Shown: positions 1-7,873 of the stretch, in pieces
Numbering within the stretch: the first letter of the stretch is position 1
How the letters are laid out: each line of letters begins with the position of its first letter
Assembly (NCBI GenBank): GCA_002428605.1
Contig: DIXH01000059.1
Location: 1 to 13,897 of the forward strand
Direction of reading: 5' to 3'
Length of the DNA: 13,897 nucleotides
DNA from: Clostridiaceae bacterium UBA6085
GTDB taxonomy: Bacteria; Bacillota; Clostridia; Clostridiales; Clostridiaceae
Translations under genes and position numbers: made by a program
Notes under the pieces: generated by a model
Seen by the model: only the letters and a program-made list of their open reading frames with translations
The model's database searches: none
What the model was told of the DNA's origin: nothing

Positions 1-69
1 GGCCAAAGGGGGCAGACTGTAAATCTGTTGCTTTCAGCTTCAGTGGTTCGAATCCACTCTCCTCCACCA
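1..69 (+). tRNA. tRNA-Tyr (GTA), 5' end outside window
   Basis: This is the 3' part of a class II tRNA. The anticodon stem is 12-16 with 24-28 and its loop is 17-23, giving anticodon GTA at 19-21 (Tyr). A long variable arm (GCT/AGC stem around 30-38) follows, which fits tRNA-Tyr. The T arm is 42-46 with 54-58 around TTCGAAT. The acceptor strand is CTCCTCC (59-65), then A66 and an encoded CCA (67-69). The 5' acceptor strand and much of the D arm lie before the window. Confidence 0.95.
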
Positions 70-72
70 ATT

Positions 73-108
73 AAGACGGAACTGCGTATAACGATTCCTG
101 TCTTTTTT
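73..108 (+). terminator. Intrinsic terminator of tRNA-Tyr
   Basis: AAGACGGAA (from 73) pairs with TTCCTGTCTT (to about 104) with one bulged base, and the 3' arm runs into a T tract (102-108). It lies just after the tRNA and separates it from the metK leader. I could not identify a convincing metK promoter in the short space between this hairpin and the riboswitch. Confidence 0.7.
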
Positions 109-128
109 CATGTAAAACAGAATATGTG

Positions 129-275
129 CTCTTATCAAGAGAGGTGGAGGGAATGGGCCCTGTGAAACCCGGCAACCTGTAGAAATACGTGGTGCCAATT
201 CCTGCAGCAGCGCTGCAAGATAAGAGGAACGTGCACGACACGCCTCTTCTTTTAATGAAGAGGCTTCATTTTTTT
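129..275 (+). promoter_or_regulatory. SAM-I (S-box) riboswitch, metK leader
   Basis: The aptamer closes with P1 CTCTTAT (129-135) and ATAAGAG (220-226). Inside are the conserved S-box blocks: GAGGTGGAGGGA at 141-152, GAAACCCGGCAACC at 164-177 and GGTGCCAATTCC at 191-202. The 3' P1 strand AAGAGG (222-227) can instead pair with CCTCTT (243-248), the 5' arm of the downstream terminator. That is the expected antiterminator. By established S-box behaviour, SAM binding stabilises P1, frees the terminator and shuts off metK, so the pathway end product controls its own synthase. Confidence 0.97.
242..275 (+). terminator. Riboswitch-controlled terminator before metK
   Basis: GCCTCTTC (242-249) pairs perfectly with GAAGAGGC (257-264) around a 7-nt loop, followed by a T-rich run to 275. 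Its 5' arm competes with the 3' strand of aptamer P1, making it the expression platform of the SAM-I riboswitch. It ends two bases before the metK ribosome binding site. Confidence 0.92.
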
Positions 276-287
276 CAGGAGGTAACT

Positions 288-1463
288 ATGAAAAGACTAT
301 TCACTTCAGAATCAGTGACGGAAGGACATCCGGACAAGATATGTGACCAGATATCCGATGCTATTCTCGACAAGATACTTGAACAGGACCCGATGGCGAG
401 GGTGGCATGCGAGACGGCAGTAACCACCGGTATGGTGCTTGTAATGGGCGAGATAACAACTAACTGCTATGTGGACATACCAAAGGTGGTCAGGAAAACT
501 GTCACCGAAATAGGATACGTAAGGGCCAAGTACGGCTTTGATGCTGAAACATGTGCAGTCATAACTTCCATAAACGAACAGTCAGCAGACATAGCCATGG
601 GTGTCGATGACGCCTTTGAGACCAGGGGACACGCTGAAACTCTGATTGAAAAGACAGGAGCAGGAGACCAGGGGATGATGTTCGGCTACGCTTCAAACGA
701 GACAGAGGAGCTCATGCCGATGCCTATCTCCCTTGCTCAGAAGCTTGCAAGAAGGCTGTCAGAGGTAAGGAAGGACGGCACTCTGTCTTATCTCAGGCCG
801 GATGGAAAGACCCAGGTCACAGTGGAGTACGATGAAGACAAGCCGGTAAGGGTTGAGGCAGTCGTTGTATCCACACAGCACAGCCCGGTGGTGGAGCATG
901 CTGAGATAGAAAGGGATGTTAGGGAACACGTGATCAATGCCGTGATTCCGGAGCACCTTCTGGATGAGAACACGAAATACTACATCAATCCAACAGGAAG
1001 ATTCGTAATAGGAGGACCTAACGGAGATTCAGGCCTTACAGGCAGGAAGATCATAGTCGATACCTACGGCGGATACGGAAGGCACGGTGGCGGAGCCTTC
1101 TCAGGAAAGGATCCAACGAAGGTGGACAGGTCAGCAGCATATGCAGCAAGATGGGTTGCCAAGAACCTGGTAGCTGCAGGTGTGGCTGACAGGCTTGAAG
1201 TAGAGCTGGCATATGCCATTGGAGTGGCAAAGCCTCTTTCCATAGAGGTATTCACATTCGGGACTAACAAGATCCCTGATGACAGGATAATCTCCATAAT
1301 CGACAAGGTGTTTGACCTGAGGCCTGGTGCGATAATAAGGGACCTGGACCTGAGAAGGCCTTTATACAGGCAGATTGCCGCATACGGACATTTCGGAAGG
1401 ACAGACCTGGACCTCCCATGGGAGAGACTCGACAAGGTAGAAGAAATAAAGAAGCTTATATGA
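288..1463 (+). CDS. metK: S-adenosylmethionine synthase
   Basis: This enzyme makes S-adenosylmethionine from methionine and ATP in the cytoplasm. The protein is 391 residues, the normal length. It carries the ATP-binding start TEGHPDKICDQISDAILD (residues 11-28), the family signature GAGDQGMMFGYA (124-135) and the glycine-rich signature GGGAFSGKDPTKVDRS (about 267-282). The start is ATG 288, placed 5 nt after AGGAGG (277-282) and giving the usual MKRLFTSESVTEGHPDK beginning. The reading frame stays open upstream to a GTG at 189, but that lies inside the riboswitch aptamer and is not a start. The gene appears monocistronic, bounded by the riboswitch and a strong terminator. Expression should fall when SAM is abundant. 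Confidence 0.98.
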   Translation: MKRLFTSESVTEGHPDKICDQISDAILDKILEQDPMARVACETAVTTGMVLVMGEITTNCYVDIPKVVRKTVTEIGYVRAKYGFDAETCAVITSINEQSADIAMGVDDAFETRGHAETLIEKTGAGDQGMMFGYASNETEELMPMPISLAQKLARRLSEVRKDGTLSYLRPDGKTQVTVEYDEDKPVRVEAVVVSTQHSPVVEHAEIERDVREHVINAVIPEHLLDENTKYYINPTGRFVIGGPNGDSGLTGRKIIVDTYGGYGRHGGGAFSGKDPTKVDRSAAYAARWVAKNLVAAGVADRLEVELAYAIGVAKPLSIEVFTFGTNKIPDDRIISIIDKVFDLRPGAIIRDLDLRRPLYRQIAAYGHFGRTDLDLPWERLDKVEEIKKLI

Positions 1464-1468
1464 GGAAA

Positions 1469-1496
1469 TGGAGCAGTTTGAACTGCTCCATTTTTT
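1469..1496 (+). terminator. Intrinsic terminator of metK
   Basis: TGGAGCAGTT (1469-1478) pairs perfectly with AACTGCTCCA (1481-1490) over a 2-nt spacer and is followed by six T (1491-1496). It starts 5 nt after the metK stop. The facing gene ends at 1514, so the hairpin may also help stop leftward transcripts, although the T run on that strand is poor. Confidence 0.92.
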
Positions 1497-1513
1497 GTGA
1501 AAACATATGTGTT

Positions 1514-3247
1514 CTACTTGACCCTTACAAGGACAAAGTAAGCGGCATTATCGATCTTAATCTTTCCATTCTCAAGGTTTCCGTTCATGCTTTCAAAAAT
1601 GATCTTCACTGATATTTTTTCGTTCTCCTCAGTGAAGGTGGCATCTGTCACTGACACTTCGCCTTTACCTTGATTGGTGCTTGAAGCGTCCCACATCTTC
1701 TGGTAGTATGCCTTGAAATCAGCTTTGATCAATTCACCCGAGCTGCCGCTGAATATGAGTTCGGATGTGGTAGAGTCATATTTCATCGATACATTACCCA
1801 GAGAATACGCATTCGTCTGGTAAGTGGCAGTCTTTACGAAATGCTCATAGCCCTTTATATCAAGGACCTGGTTTTCCAAAGGGACGAAGAAGTAGAAGTA
1901 ATTATCGTCAGGGTATCCTCTGTCATCCTCATAAGGGAATCCGAAGACCACATTCATATCCATTGTCCTAAAGCCTTCAGGAACGTAGTCCATGTCGTAT
2001 GTTTCCCTAGATTCGAAGAAAGAGGCGATTGCACTGATCTCCCTCTTGTCACCATCAGGTATCGATGCGTTGGGAACGACTGATCCCGACTGAATCATTC
2101 CGTTTCTTTCAAGGATCGATTCCAGCCTGGAATTCTGGCTCATCTCGGAAACGCTGAATGCGCTGAGGGGACCGAAAACGGCGATGAGGGCTGTAAGTGC
2201 CAGGGATACCGGCAGGAATATATTGTTGAGTTTTCTTATGGCAATGAACCAAATCATTGCCACAAGTGCCCAAATTCCGAGTATTACAACCAGATACCTG
2301 TTTTCCGTGAAGCCGTACTGGCCGATCCTAAGACCCATGGATACGAACATCATAGCAAGTATGGGAAGGTCGGCAATTGGGAAGAAGTTGCGGAAAGCTT
2401 TGGCAACAAAATTTTCTGATACAAGGGGAGATATGAAGAATATGACTCCGGCAGAAAGCACCGAGTACCAGAGCACCAGGTTTGAAACAAGGCCTCTAGG
2501 CCACACGCCGGTCACGATGATCTTTATGAAATAAACATAGAGGATGCCCGAGTAGATGGTGATGAGCGGAATGACTATGTACAGCAGAAGCACCTTGAGG
2601 GCTTTGGTGTACTTATGGTCCTCGAAGGTCTCCTCGATCCTGGGCAGCTTGGACAGGAACATTGAGGCTGAGAAAACGAACACCACGGCAAGGTAGCTGT
2701 ACAGGTAGTATTTGTCCGGAATTTCAGCATCAAAAAGCGAATTGATGGTGAATATGATTGCTGAGATTCCAAAGTACAGGACACCGGAGTAAAGTGCTGT
2801 AAGGAAGAACGAATAGAAAACCTTGGTTACGTATGTCTCATAATTAAGCCTTACCTTAAGCCTCTGGGTGAAGAATACCCCTATGATGAGAGCAACCAGT
2901 GTCGCGGCATAGCGCATCCCTGTAACCATGCCGTGGTCTTCTGTAAACAGGAAGTAGTATGCAATGAGCAAGGCTGCTGCAACAGCAAAGGCAAGCGCCT
3001 TGAATTGTGTCTTCCTGGAAAGCAGGCTCTCATTCAGGTGGGCTACTGATATTGACAGTGGAAGCGAAAGTCCGACGACCATGGCAATTCTGCCCAGGAT
3101 TTCAGTATCGATGTCCTTCATGTCCATCTCATTCAGTGAAATGAGTATGACAAGCAGCACGACTGAAGCTAACAAGGTGACAGGATATCTTTCAAAGCCC
3201 GTCCTAAGGTCCTTCATTGATCTCTTGACATTTTCAAGCATCTTCAT
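1514..3247 (-). CDS. DUF4153-type polytopic membrane protein
   Basis: A protein of about 577 residues. The first two thirds hold roughly eleven hydrophobic segments, among them YPVTLLASVVLLVILI near the start, LKVLLLYIVIPLITIYSG in the middle and FLPVSLALTALIAVFG as the last. A soluble, beta-rich tail of about 190 residues follows. The layout and motifs such as FYSFFLTALYSGVLYFG resemble the DUF4153 family, whose function I do not know. The start is ambiguous. The longest frame begins with GTG at 3256, only 1 nt after AAGGA (3262-3258). ATG at 3247 lies 10 nt after the same site and is preferred. The gene converges on metK and lies downstream of nagA, with a terminator between them. The tail probably faces outside or the membrane surface, but topology is inferred. 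Confidence 0.75.
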   Translation of the reverse strand: MKMLENVKRSMKDLRTGFERYPVTLLASVVLLVILISLNEMDMKDIDTEILGRIAMVVGLSLPLSISVAHLNESLLSRKTQFKALAFAVAAALLIAYYFLFTEDHGMVTGMRYAATLVALIIGVFFTQRLKVRLNYETYVTKVFYSFFLTALYSGVLYFGISAIIFTINSLFDAEIPDKYYLYSYLAVVFVFSASMFLSKLPRIEETFEDHKYTKALKVLLLYIVIPLITIYSGILYVYFIKIIVTGVWPRGLVSNLVLWYSVLSAGVIFFISPLVSENFVAKAFRNFFPIADLPILAMMFVSMGLRIGQYGFTENRYLVVILGIWALVAMIWFIAIRKLNNIFLPVSLALTALIAVFGPLSAFSVSEMSQNSRLESILERNGMIQSGSVVPNASIPDGDKREISAIASFFESRETYDMDYVPEGFRTMDMNVVFGFPYEDDRGYPDDNYFYFFVPLENQVLDIKGYEHFVKTATYQTNAYSLGNVSMKYDSTTSELIFSGSSGELIKADFKAYYQKMWDASSTNQGKGEVSVTDATFTEENEKISVKIIFESMNGNLENGKIKIDNAAYFVLVRVK

Positions 3248-3283
3248 TTCAAGCACATCCTTATAAGTAATTGTCCTACCTTG

Positions 3284-3292
3284 ATTCTACCA
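3284..3292 (-). promoter_or_regulatory. Possible extended -10 for the DUF4153 gene
   Basis: On the minus strand the sequence TGGTAGAAT (3292-3284) fits an extended -10 element (TGnTATAAT). It sits between the nagA terminator and the ribosome binding site of the membrane protein. No good -35 lies 16-18 nt upstream, so this is tentative. Confidence 0.35.
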
Positions 3293-3325
3293 CACTGCAA
3301 CAAGGTCGGTGATACAATGCGGTTA

Positions 3326-3355
3326 CAGAAAGAATGCCGGCAGTGCCGGCATTCT
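3326..3355 (-). terminator. Terminator of nagA
   Basis: AGAATGCCGGC (3331-3341) and GCCGGCATTCT (3345-3355) form a perfect, GC-rich 11-bp stem with a 3-nt loop. Read leftward it begins 6 nt after the nagA stop and is followed by TTCTG, a short T run continuing from the stem. The stem is strong but the T tract is weak. Confidence 0.75.
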
Positions 3356-3361
3356 TACGAA

Positions 3362-4489
3362 TCATCTGAATTTTTTTCCTTCAATGAAGACACGGGAGAT
3401 ATTGATGTCCTCGTCAAACACTAAAAGGTCTGCGTCGTATCCTTCTTCAATCTTTCCTTTCCTGTCCTCTATCCCGCAGAACCTGGCGCCGTTAAGGGAT
3501 GCCATCTTGACAACCTCGTGGAGAGGAAGCTCAGTGTTCCTTGAAACGTTCCTGACTGCAGCATCCATGGTGAGTATGGAGCCTGCAAGGGACCCGTTCA
3601 AAAGCCTTGCAGCGCCTTCCTTTGTAAGGACCTCCTGACCGCCGAGCCAGTATTTTCCGTCAGGCATTCCACATGCCATCATGGCGTCAGTTACGAGCAT
3701 CACTTTGTCGCTTGTTTTCTGCCTGTAAGCTATCCTGAGAGAAGGCCAGGAAATGTGGATCCCATCTGAAATTGTCTCTGTGGTTATATCAGTGTCGAAA
3801 ATCGCTCCGACTGTTCCGGGACTTCTGTGTGTCAGAGGAGTCATGGCGTTGAAAAGGTGTGTGGAATGGCAGCAGCCCAGTCCTATGCCCTCGATCGCTT
3901 CCTCGTAGGTCGCTGCAGTATGGCCTATAGATACCTTCACTCCCTTATCCTTAAGATATGGGATCAGCTCTGATGCACCGGGCACCTCGGGAGCCATTGT
4001 GATGCTGGTTATGAGATCCTCATAGCCCTCTGCAATGGATTCGTAAGCCTCTATAGAAGGCTCAAGGACGAAGCCGGGATTCTGTGCTCCTATAGCCCTG
4101 GGGCTGATGAAGGGGCCTTCCAGATGAACTCCGATTATCGATGCTCCTGCCTGATCCTTAGCCGCTTCCTTTATTGAACCGAGTGCCTTCCGTATGTCAG
4201 TGACTCCCATGGTCATCGTTGTAGGAAGGAACGAAGTTGTGCCATGCTCAGCAATGACCCTTGCGATCGTGTCTATTGATTCCACTTCTCCGTCCATGGT
4301 ATCTTTGCCGCCTGCACCATGGATGTGTATGTCTATGAAGCCTGGAGAAAGGTATTTTCCTTCTCCGTCGATCTCTTCATCATCCTCGGTGAATGGCCCG
4401 TTTATAGAGAGTATCTTGCCGGATTTGACCTGAAGGCTTCCGGTTTCTATCCTGTCGGGGAAAATGAGCCTGAAATTCTTGAATATCAA
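3362..4489 (-). CDS. nagA: N-acetylglucosamine-6-phosphate deacetylase
   Basis: This enzyme removes acetate from GlcNAc-6-phosphate to give glucosamine-6-phosphate, used in amino-sugar catabolism and cell-wall recycling. The protein is 375 residues, typical for NagA, with the amidohydrolase fold. Visible motifs are the metal-binding HxH (H55, H57) in GFIDIHIHGAG, the metal Glu in GVHLEGPF (E124), H190 in SIGHTAATY, H211 in HLFNAMTPL and the catalytic Asp in VTDAM (D268). The start is TTG 4489 with GAGGTG (4500-4495) 5 nt upstream; no better ATG fits the family start. No nagB or transporter is next to it, so it is an orphan nagA here. It is bounded by its own likely promoter and terminator. 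Confidence 0.95.
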   Translation of the reverse strand: MIFKNFRLIFPDRIETGSLQVKSGKILSINGPFTEDDEEIDGEGKYLSPGFIDIHIHGAGGKDTMDGEVESIDTIARVIAEHGTTSFLPTTMTMGVTDIRKALGSIKEAAKDQAGASIIGVHLEGPFISPRAIGAQNPGFVLEPSIEAYESIAEGYEDLITSITMAPEVPGASELIPYLKDKGVKVSIGHTAATYEEAIEGIGLGCCHSTHLFNAMTPLTHRSPGTVGAIFDTDITTETISDGIHISWPSLRIAYRQKTSDKVMLVTDAMMACGMPDGKYWLGGQEVLTKEGAARLLNGSLAGSILTMDAAVRNVSRNTELPLHEVVKMASLNGARFCGIEDRKGKIEEGYDADLLVFDEDINISRVFIEGKKFR

Positions 4490-4503
4490 TTTATCACCTC
4501 ATA

Positions 4504-4550
4504 CCCGATTACGACCGTATCGGGAAATTATTTTCATTAACATCATTATA
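4504..4550 (-). promoter_or_regulatory. nagA promoter -10 and leader inverted repeat
   Basis: On the minus strand a perfect TATAAT lies at 4550-4545, about 55 nt before the nagA start; I find no good -35 at the right distance. Between it and the ribosome binding site is the inverted repeat CCCGAT (4504-4509) / ATCGGG (4519-4524), a 6-bp stem with a 9-nt loop in the leader. It could be a repressor site or an RNA hairpin. The same intergenic region must hold the rightward promoter for recD2, which I could not assign. Confidence 0.45.
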
Positions 4551-4674
4551 CTGGAAATTTCATCTAATTGCTTCATGAATAGACATGGATTTTGTTAACA
4601 TAATGTGTATAGGGCAAAAATGTGGAAACCTTTCCTGATATACCTTATTATTGAAATGGAAAGAAGGTGAACTG

Positions 4675-6918
4675 ATGGAAGTGCTTGAAGGAACTGTAAG
4701 GGACATAGTGTTCCAGAATGAGGAGAATGCCTATTGTGTCCTCAGAATAGAGGATGCCAAAAGCCTGCATACTGCGGTGGGCATATTTCCATTCGTATCT
4801 CCGGGACAGACCCTGAAGCTGAAGGGAGAGTGGCTGAATCATGCTACCTTCGGAAAGCAGTTCAAGTGTACTGAGTATGAGGAGATCCTGCCCAATTCGC
4901 TATTGGGCATTGAAAGATATCTTGCGTCAGGGGCCATATCAGGAATTGGTCCTGCGACAGCAAAGAAGCTGGTTGAGAAGTTCGGCGGCATGATATTCGA
5001 TATCATGGAGAAAGAGCCTGAAAAGCTCATGGAGCTTGAGGGCATAGGAAAGAAGAAGGTCGAGATGATCTCAGCCTCCTACCAGAAGGGGAGGGAGGTC
5101 AGGAACATCATGGTATTCATGCAGTCATACGGGGTCACTCCGAAACAGGCCCTGAAGATCTACAGGGTTTTCGGTGCGGATTCGATAAGGAGAGTAAAGG
5201 AGAATCCATATGTGCTTTCAGAAGAGATCCCAACCATAGGATTCAAGACTGCCGACAGGATTGCCAGGAACCTTGGCATCATGACGGATTCGCCCTTCAG
5301 GATCCAGAGCGGCATAAAATACCTTGTGAATGAATTCTGCTCCCAGGGCAATACCTGCATGCCGAAGGACATGCTTGTGGCAAAGGGGATCGAAAGCCTT
5401 GAGGTAAATGAGGACCTGATAGAGGCGAACCTGGTGCACTCAGTAATGGAAAACCGCCTTGTGCTTGAAAAGGTGGATGGGATAGATTCGGTATTCACGC
5501 TTCCATACCTGTACAGCGAGGCTTCGATAACGAAGAGGATACTTGCGCTGAGCCTTCAGGGTGTCAAGGAAATGAAGGCAGATGTCGCCTCTCATATCGA
5601 GTGGTTCGAAAAGGCTAATGGGATAGCATTCCACGAAAAACAGAAGGAAGCCATTGAGGGTGCTGTAACTAACGGAATCGAGATAATCACAGGAGGTCCC
5701 GGAACAGGTAAGACGACAATAATAAAGTGCATACTTGAGATTTTCGAGAAGGAAGGCAGAAAGGTCATAATGGGCGCCCCGACCGGAAGAGCTGCTAAAA
5801 GGATGTCCGAGGCTACCGGAAGGGAATCAAAGACGATACACAGGCTTCTGGAGCTTGGAGTATCCGACGAGGGCGAAGAAGACTTCGAAATGGAGGAGGC
5901 TTCAAGCCTCAATTGCGATGTGGTGATAATCGACGAGGCATCAATGATAGATGTGATGCTGATGAACAACCTGCTGAAGTCCATAAGTCCGGGAACCAGG
6001 CTTATCCTGGTCGGCGATGCAGACCAGCTGCCATCGGTCGGGCCGGGCAGGGTGCTTGAGGACCTGATCGAGAGCGGGGCGTTCAAGGTGGTGAAGCTTG
6101 AATACATCTACAGGCAGGGCAAAGAATCGTACATAACAATAAATGCCCACAGGATAAACAGCGGGATGATGCCGTTCTTAAACGTCAGGGACAGCGATTT
6201 CTTCTTCATTGAATCTGACGGTCCCGAGGATAGCCTTGAAAAGGTCATTGACCTCATACTAAACAGACTTCCGGGCTTCAACAGGTCATGGGACAGGATC
6301 AGGGACTTTCAGGTGCTGTCTCCTATGAAGAAGGGAGACCTGGGGGTATTGAACCTTAACGAGGTCCTGCAGAATGTGCTGAATGCCAAGGGGAAAAAGA
6401 ACAAATTCACTGATTTTCGGGTCGGCGACAAGGTCATGCAGACAAAGAACAACTACATGATCAAGTGGACAAGGAATCCGGACCCCATATTCGAAGGTGA
6501 TGGAGGGCAGGGTGTATTCAACGGCGACATAGGCTACGTTGTAAGGATTGATGAAGAGGACGAGAAGGTCACAGTGATCTTCGACGATGAAAGATATGTG
6601 ACATATGAAAGCGGAGAGCTTGAGGAGCTGGAGCTGGCATATGCAGTCACCATACACAAGAGCCAGGGAAGCGAATTTAAGGTGGTAGTCATTCCTGTCT
6701 TCATGGGACCGCCGCTTCTTATGAGCAGGAATCTTATATACACCGCCGTTACAAGGGCAAGGCAGCTGCTTGTCCTCGTAGGCTCCAAGCGCGCACTGAA
6801 CTACATGGTATCGAACACCAGGACATTTGAGAGGCACACATCTCTTAAGTACAGGATAAAAAGCATATTGGATTACGGACTCGTGGATTCCGGAGGTGAT
6901 GGACAAATTGTCAGATGA
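4675..6918 (+). CDS. recD2: RecD2-type ATP-dependent DNA helicase
   Basis: A superfamily 1 5'-3' DNA helicase of the RecD2 (RecD-like, without RecBC) family, 747 residues, the usual length. The N-terminal region carries two helix-hairpin-helix-like segments (SGIGPATAKKLVEKFG and LEGIGKKKVEMI) typical of RecD2. The motor shows Walker A GGPGTGKT (340-347), Walker B IIDEAS (D420, E421), motif III VGDADQLPSVGPGRVL, and C-terminal motifs VTIHKSQGSEF and YTAVTRAR. All catalytic motifs are intact, so the enzyme should be active. The start is ATG 4675, 4 nt after AAGGTGA (4664-4670); the frame opens at a TTG 24 nt earlier without a matching site. It is the first gene of a cluster and overlaps the next by about 20 bp. 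RecD2 is known in DNA repair and replication-fork maintenance. Confidence 0.95.
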   Translation: MEVLEGTVRDIVFQNEENAYCVLRIEDAKSLHTAVGIFPFVSPGQTLKLKGEWLNHATFGKQFKCTEYEEILPNSLLGIERYLASGAISGIGPATAKKLVEKFGGMIFDIMEKEPEKLMELEGIGKKKVEMISASYQKGREVRNIMVFMQSYGVTPKQALKIYRVFGADSIRRVKENPYVLSEEIPTIGFKTADRIARNLGIMTDSPFRIQSGIKYLVNEFCSQGNTCMPKDMLVAKGIESLEVNEDLIEANLVHSVMENRLVLEKVDGIDSVFTLPYLYSEASITKRILALSLQGVKEMKADVASHIEWFEKANGIAFHEKQKEAIEGAVTNGIEIITGGPGTGKTTIIKCILEIFEKEGRKVIMGAPTGRAAKRMSEATGRESKTIHRLLELGVSDEGEEDFEMEEASSLNCDVVIIDEASMIDVMLMNNLLKSISPGTRLILVGDADQLPSVGPGRVLEDLIESGAFKVVKLEYIYRQGKESYITINAHRINSGMMPFLNVRDSDFFFIESDGPEDSLEKVIDLILNRLPGFNRSWDRIRDFQVLSPMKKGDLGVLNLNEVLQNVLNAKGKKNKFTDFRVGDKVMQTKNNYMIKWTRNPDPIFEGDGGQGVFNGDIGYVVRIDEEDEKVTVIFDDERYVTYESGELEELELAYAVTIHKSQGSEFKVVVIPVFMGPPLLMSRNLIYTAVTRARQLLVLVGSKRALNYMVSNTRTFERHTSLKYRIKSILDYGLVDSGGDGQIVR

Positions 6919-7873
6919 ATCGGCAAAGAGGCTGAAGGAATGGTATCAGAAATCACAGCAGAGGGCATTGAACCTGGTGGCGGTACCATACATGGGGATA
7001 GGACCGGTCAGGGAGCTTTGCGAATCAGTCCTTGAATCAAATGGCAGGCTCCTGTATATCACAGGAGACGAGAAGGACAGCCAGCTCCTTACTGATGCCC
7101 TGTTCGACGGGATGATGCCTGAGGGTCTGGAGCGGAATCTGACCATCTGCGGCTACCAGGAGGCCTTGTCAGTATCGGGTGAATATGACCTCGCGATCTA
7201 TGATGACGTCAATTCTTTTCCATACCGCAGGAAGGGCGAGGTCCAGAACCTCATAGGCTACATTTTTCCAAGAAGCAAAAGGCTTGTTGCCTACTCATTC
7301 GAGGAGATCCTGCTTAATGTGGAGACCTTCGAGATCCCCATGGGCGGTACAGGAGAATATGTTTCGGAACCAAGGATCATAGAGACAAGGGTAAACATCG
7401 ACGATGAGATACCTGTCTCAATATATGAGTACCTGCTGTGGTTCGTATATGAAAAGAAGAATGTCCTTGTATTTACCGGAGACAGGATAAAGTCAAGGAG
7501 ACTCTCAAGGTACCTGGCAAAGGTAGATGACTCGATAATGGCCTATGTCACTGATGTCAATACAGTGGGTACCATTGGAATGGCTGAGCTTGTAAAGGAT
7601 ACTTCAAGGGCGCATATTTTCGTGACTGACGACCTGGATGATTTTCTGGGGGTGCCGGTAAACTTCGAGATAATTGTCCACGGAGCGGACTCGCCACAAT
7701 TCAACTACAGGGAGCTTGTTTTCCTTTGCCTCAGGAGCGGATACTGCAATGAAGAGAACGGGGAGGTGATCTTCCTTTGTCAGACTCAAACACCGGACAT
7801 AGAGCGGACAAAGAACATGACAAGGCATTTCAACAAGGTGCTGTGGGAAAAAGGTTACATGTCAGAATCTTAA
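6899..7873 (+). CDS. Degenerate ComFA-like protein, Walker A lost
   Basis: A 324-residue protein that I read as a ComFA relative, from collinear motifs and its place before comFC. LAIYDDVNSFPY (98-109) matches the ComFA Walker B region (IIDEVDAFPY), and GADSPQF (262-268) matches the GADHPVF-type motif. GEVIFL and the C-terminal RTKNMTRHFNK correspond to the end of ComFA. The ATPase residues are altered. The expected CGAGKTE is PYMGIGPVRE (30-39) with no Lys, and DEVD is DDVN. The QIAGRxGR motif is FLCLRSGY (275-282), lacking Gln and the last Arg. The N-terminal zinc-finger part of ComFA is absent. It is probably not an active helicase; a scaffold or DNA-binding role is inference. GGAGG (6892-6896) is only 2 nt before ATG 6899, so TTG 6908 is an alternative start. 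Confidence 0.7.
   Translation: MDKLSDESAKRLKEWYQKSQQRALNLVAVPYMGIGPVRELCESVLESNGRLLYITGDEKDSQLLTDALFDGMMPEGLERNLTICGYQEALSVSGEYDLAIYDDVNSFPYRRKGEVQNLIGYIFPRSKRLVAYSFEEILLNVETFEIPMGGTGEYVSEPRIIETRVNIDDEIPVSIYEYLLWFVYEKKNVLVFTGDRIKSRRLSRYLAKVDDSIMAYVTDVNTVGTIGMAELVKDTSRAHIFVTDDLDDFLGVPVNFEIIVHGADSPQFNYRELVFLCLRSGYCNEENGEVIFLCQTQTPDIERTKNMTRHFNKVLWEKGYMSES

Noticed and set aside
189..287. In-frame upstream extension of metK from GTG 189
   Set aside because: It runs through the SAM-I aptamer and terminator, adds residues unlike any MetK start, and ATG 288 has an ideal ribosome binding site.
6286..6906. 206-residue open frame on the minus strand inside recD2
   Set aside because: It is antisense to a gene with intact helicase motifs, has no ribosome binding site or recognisable domain, and fits the expected shadow of a GC-biased reading frame.
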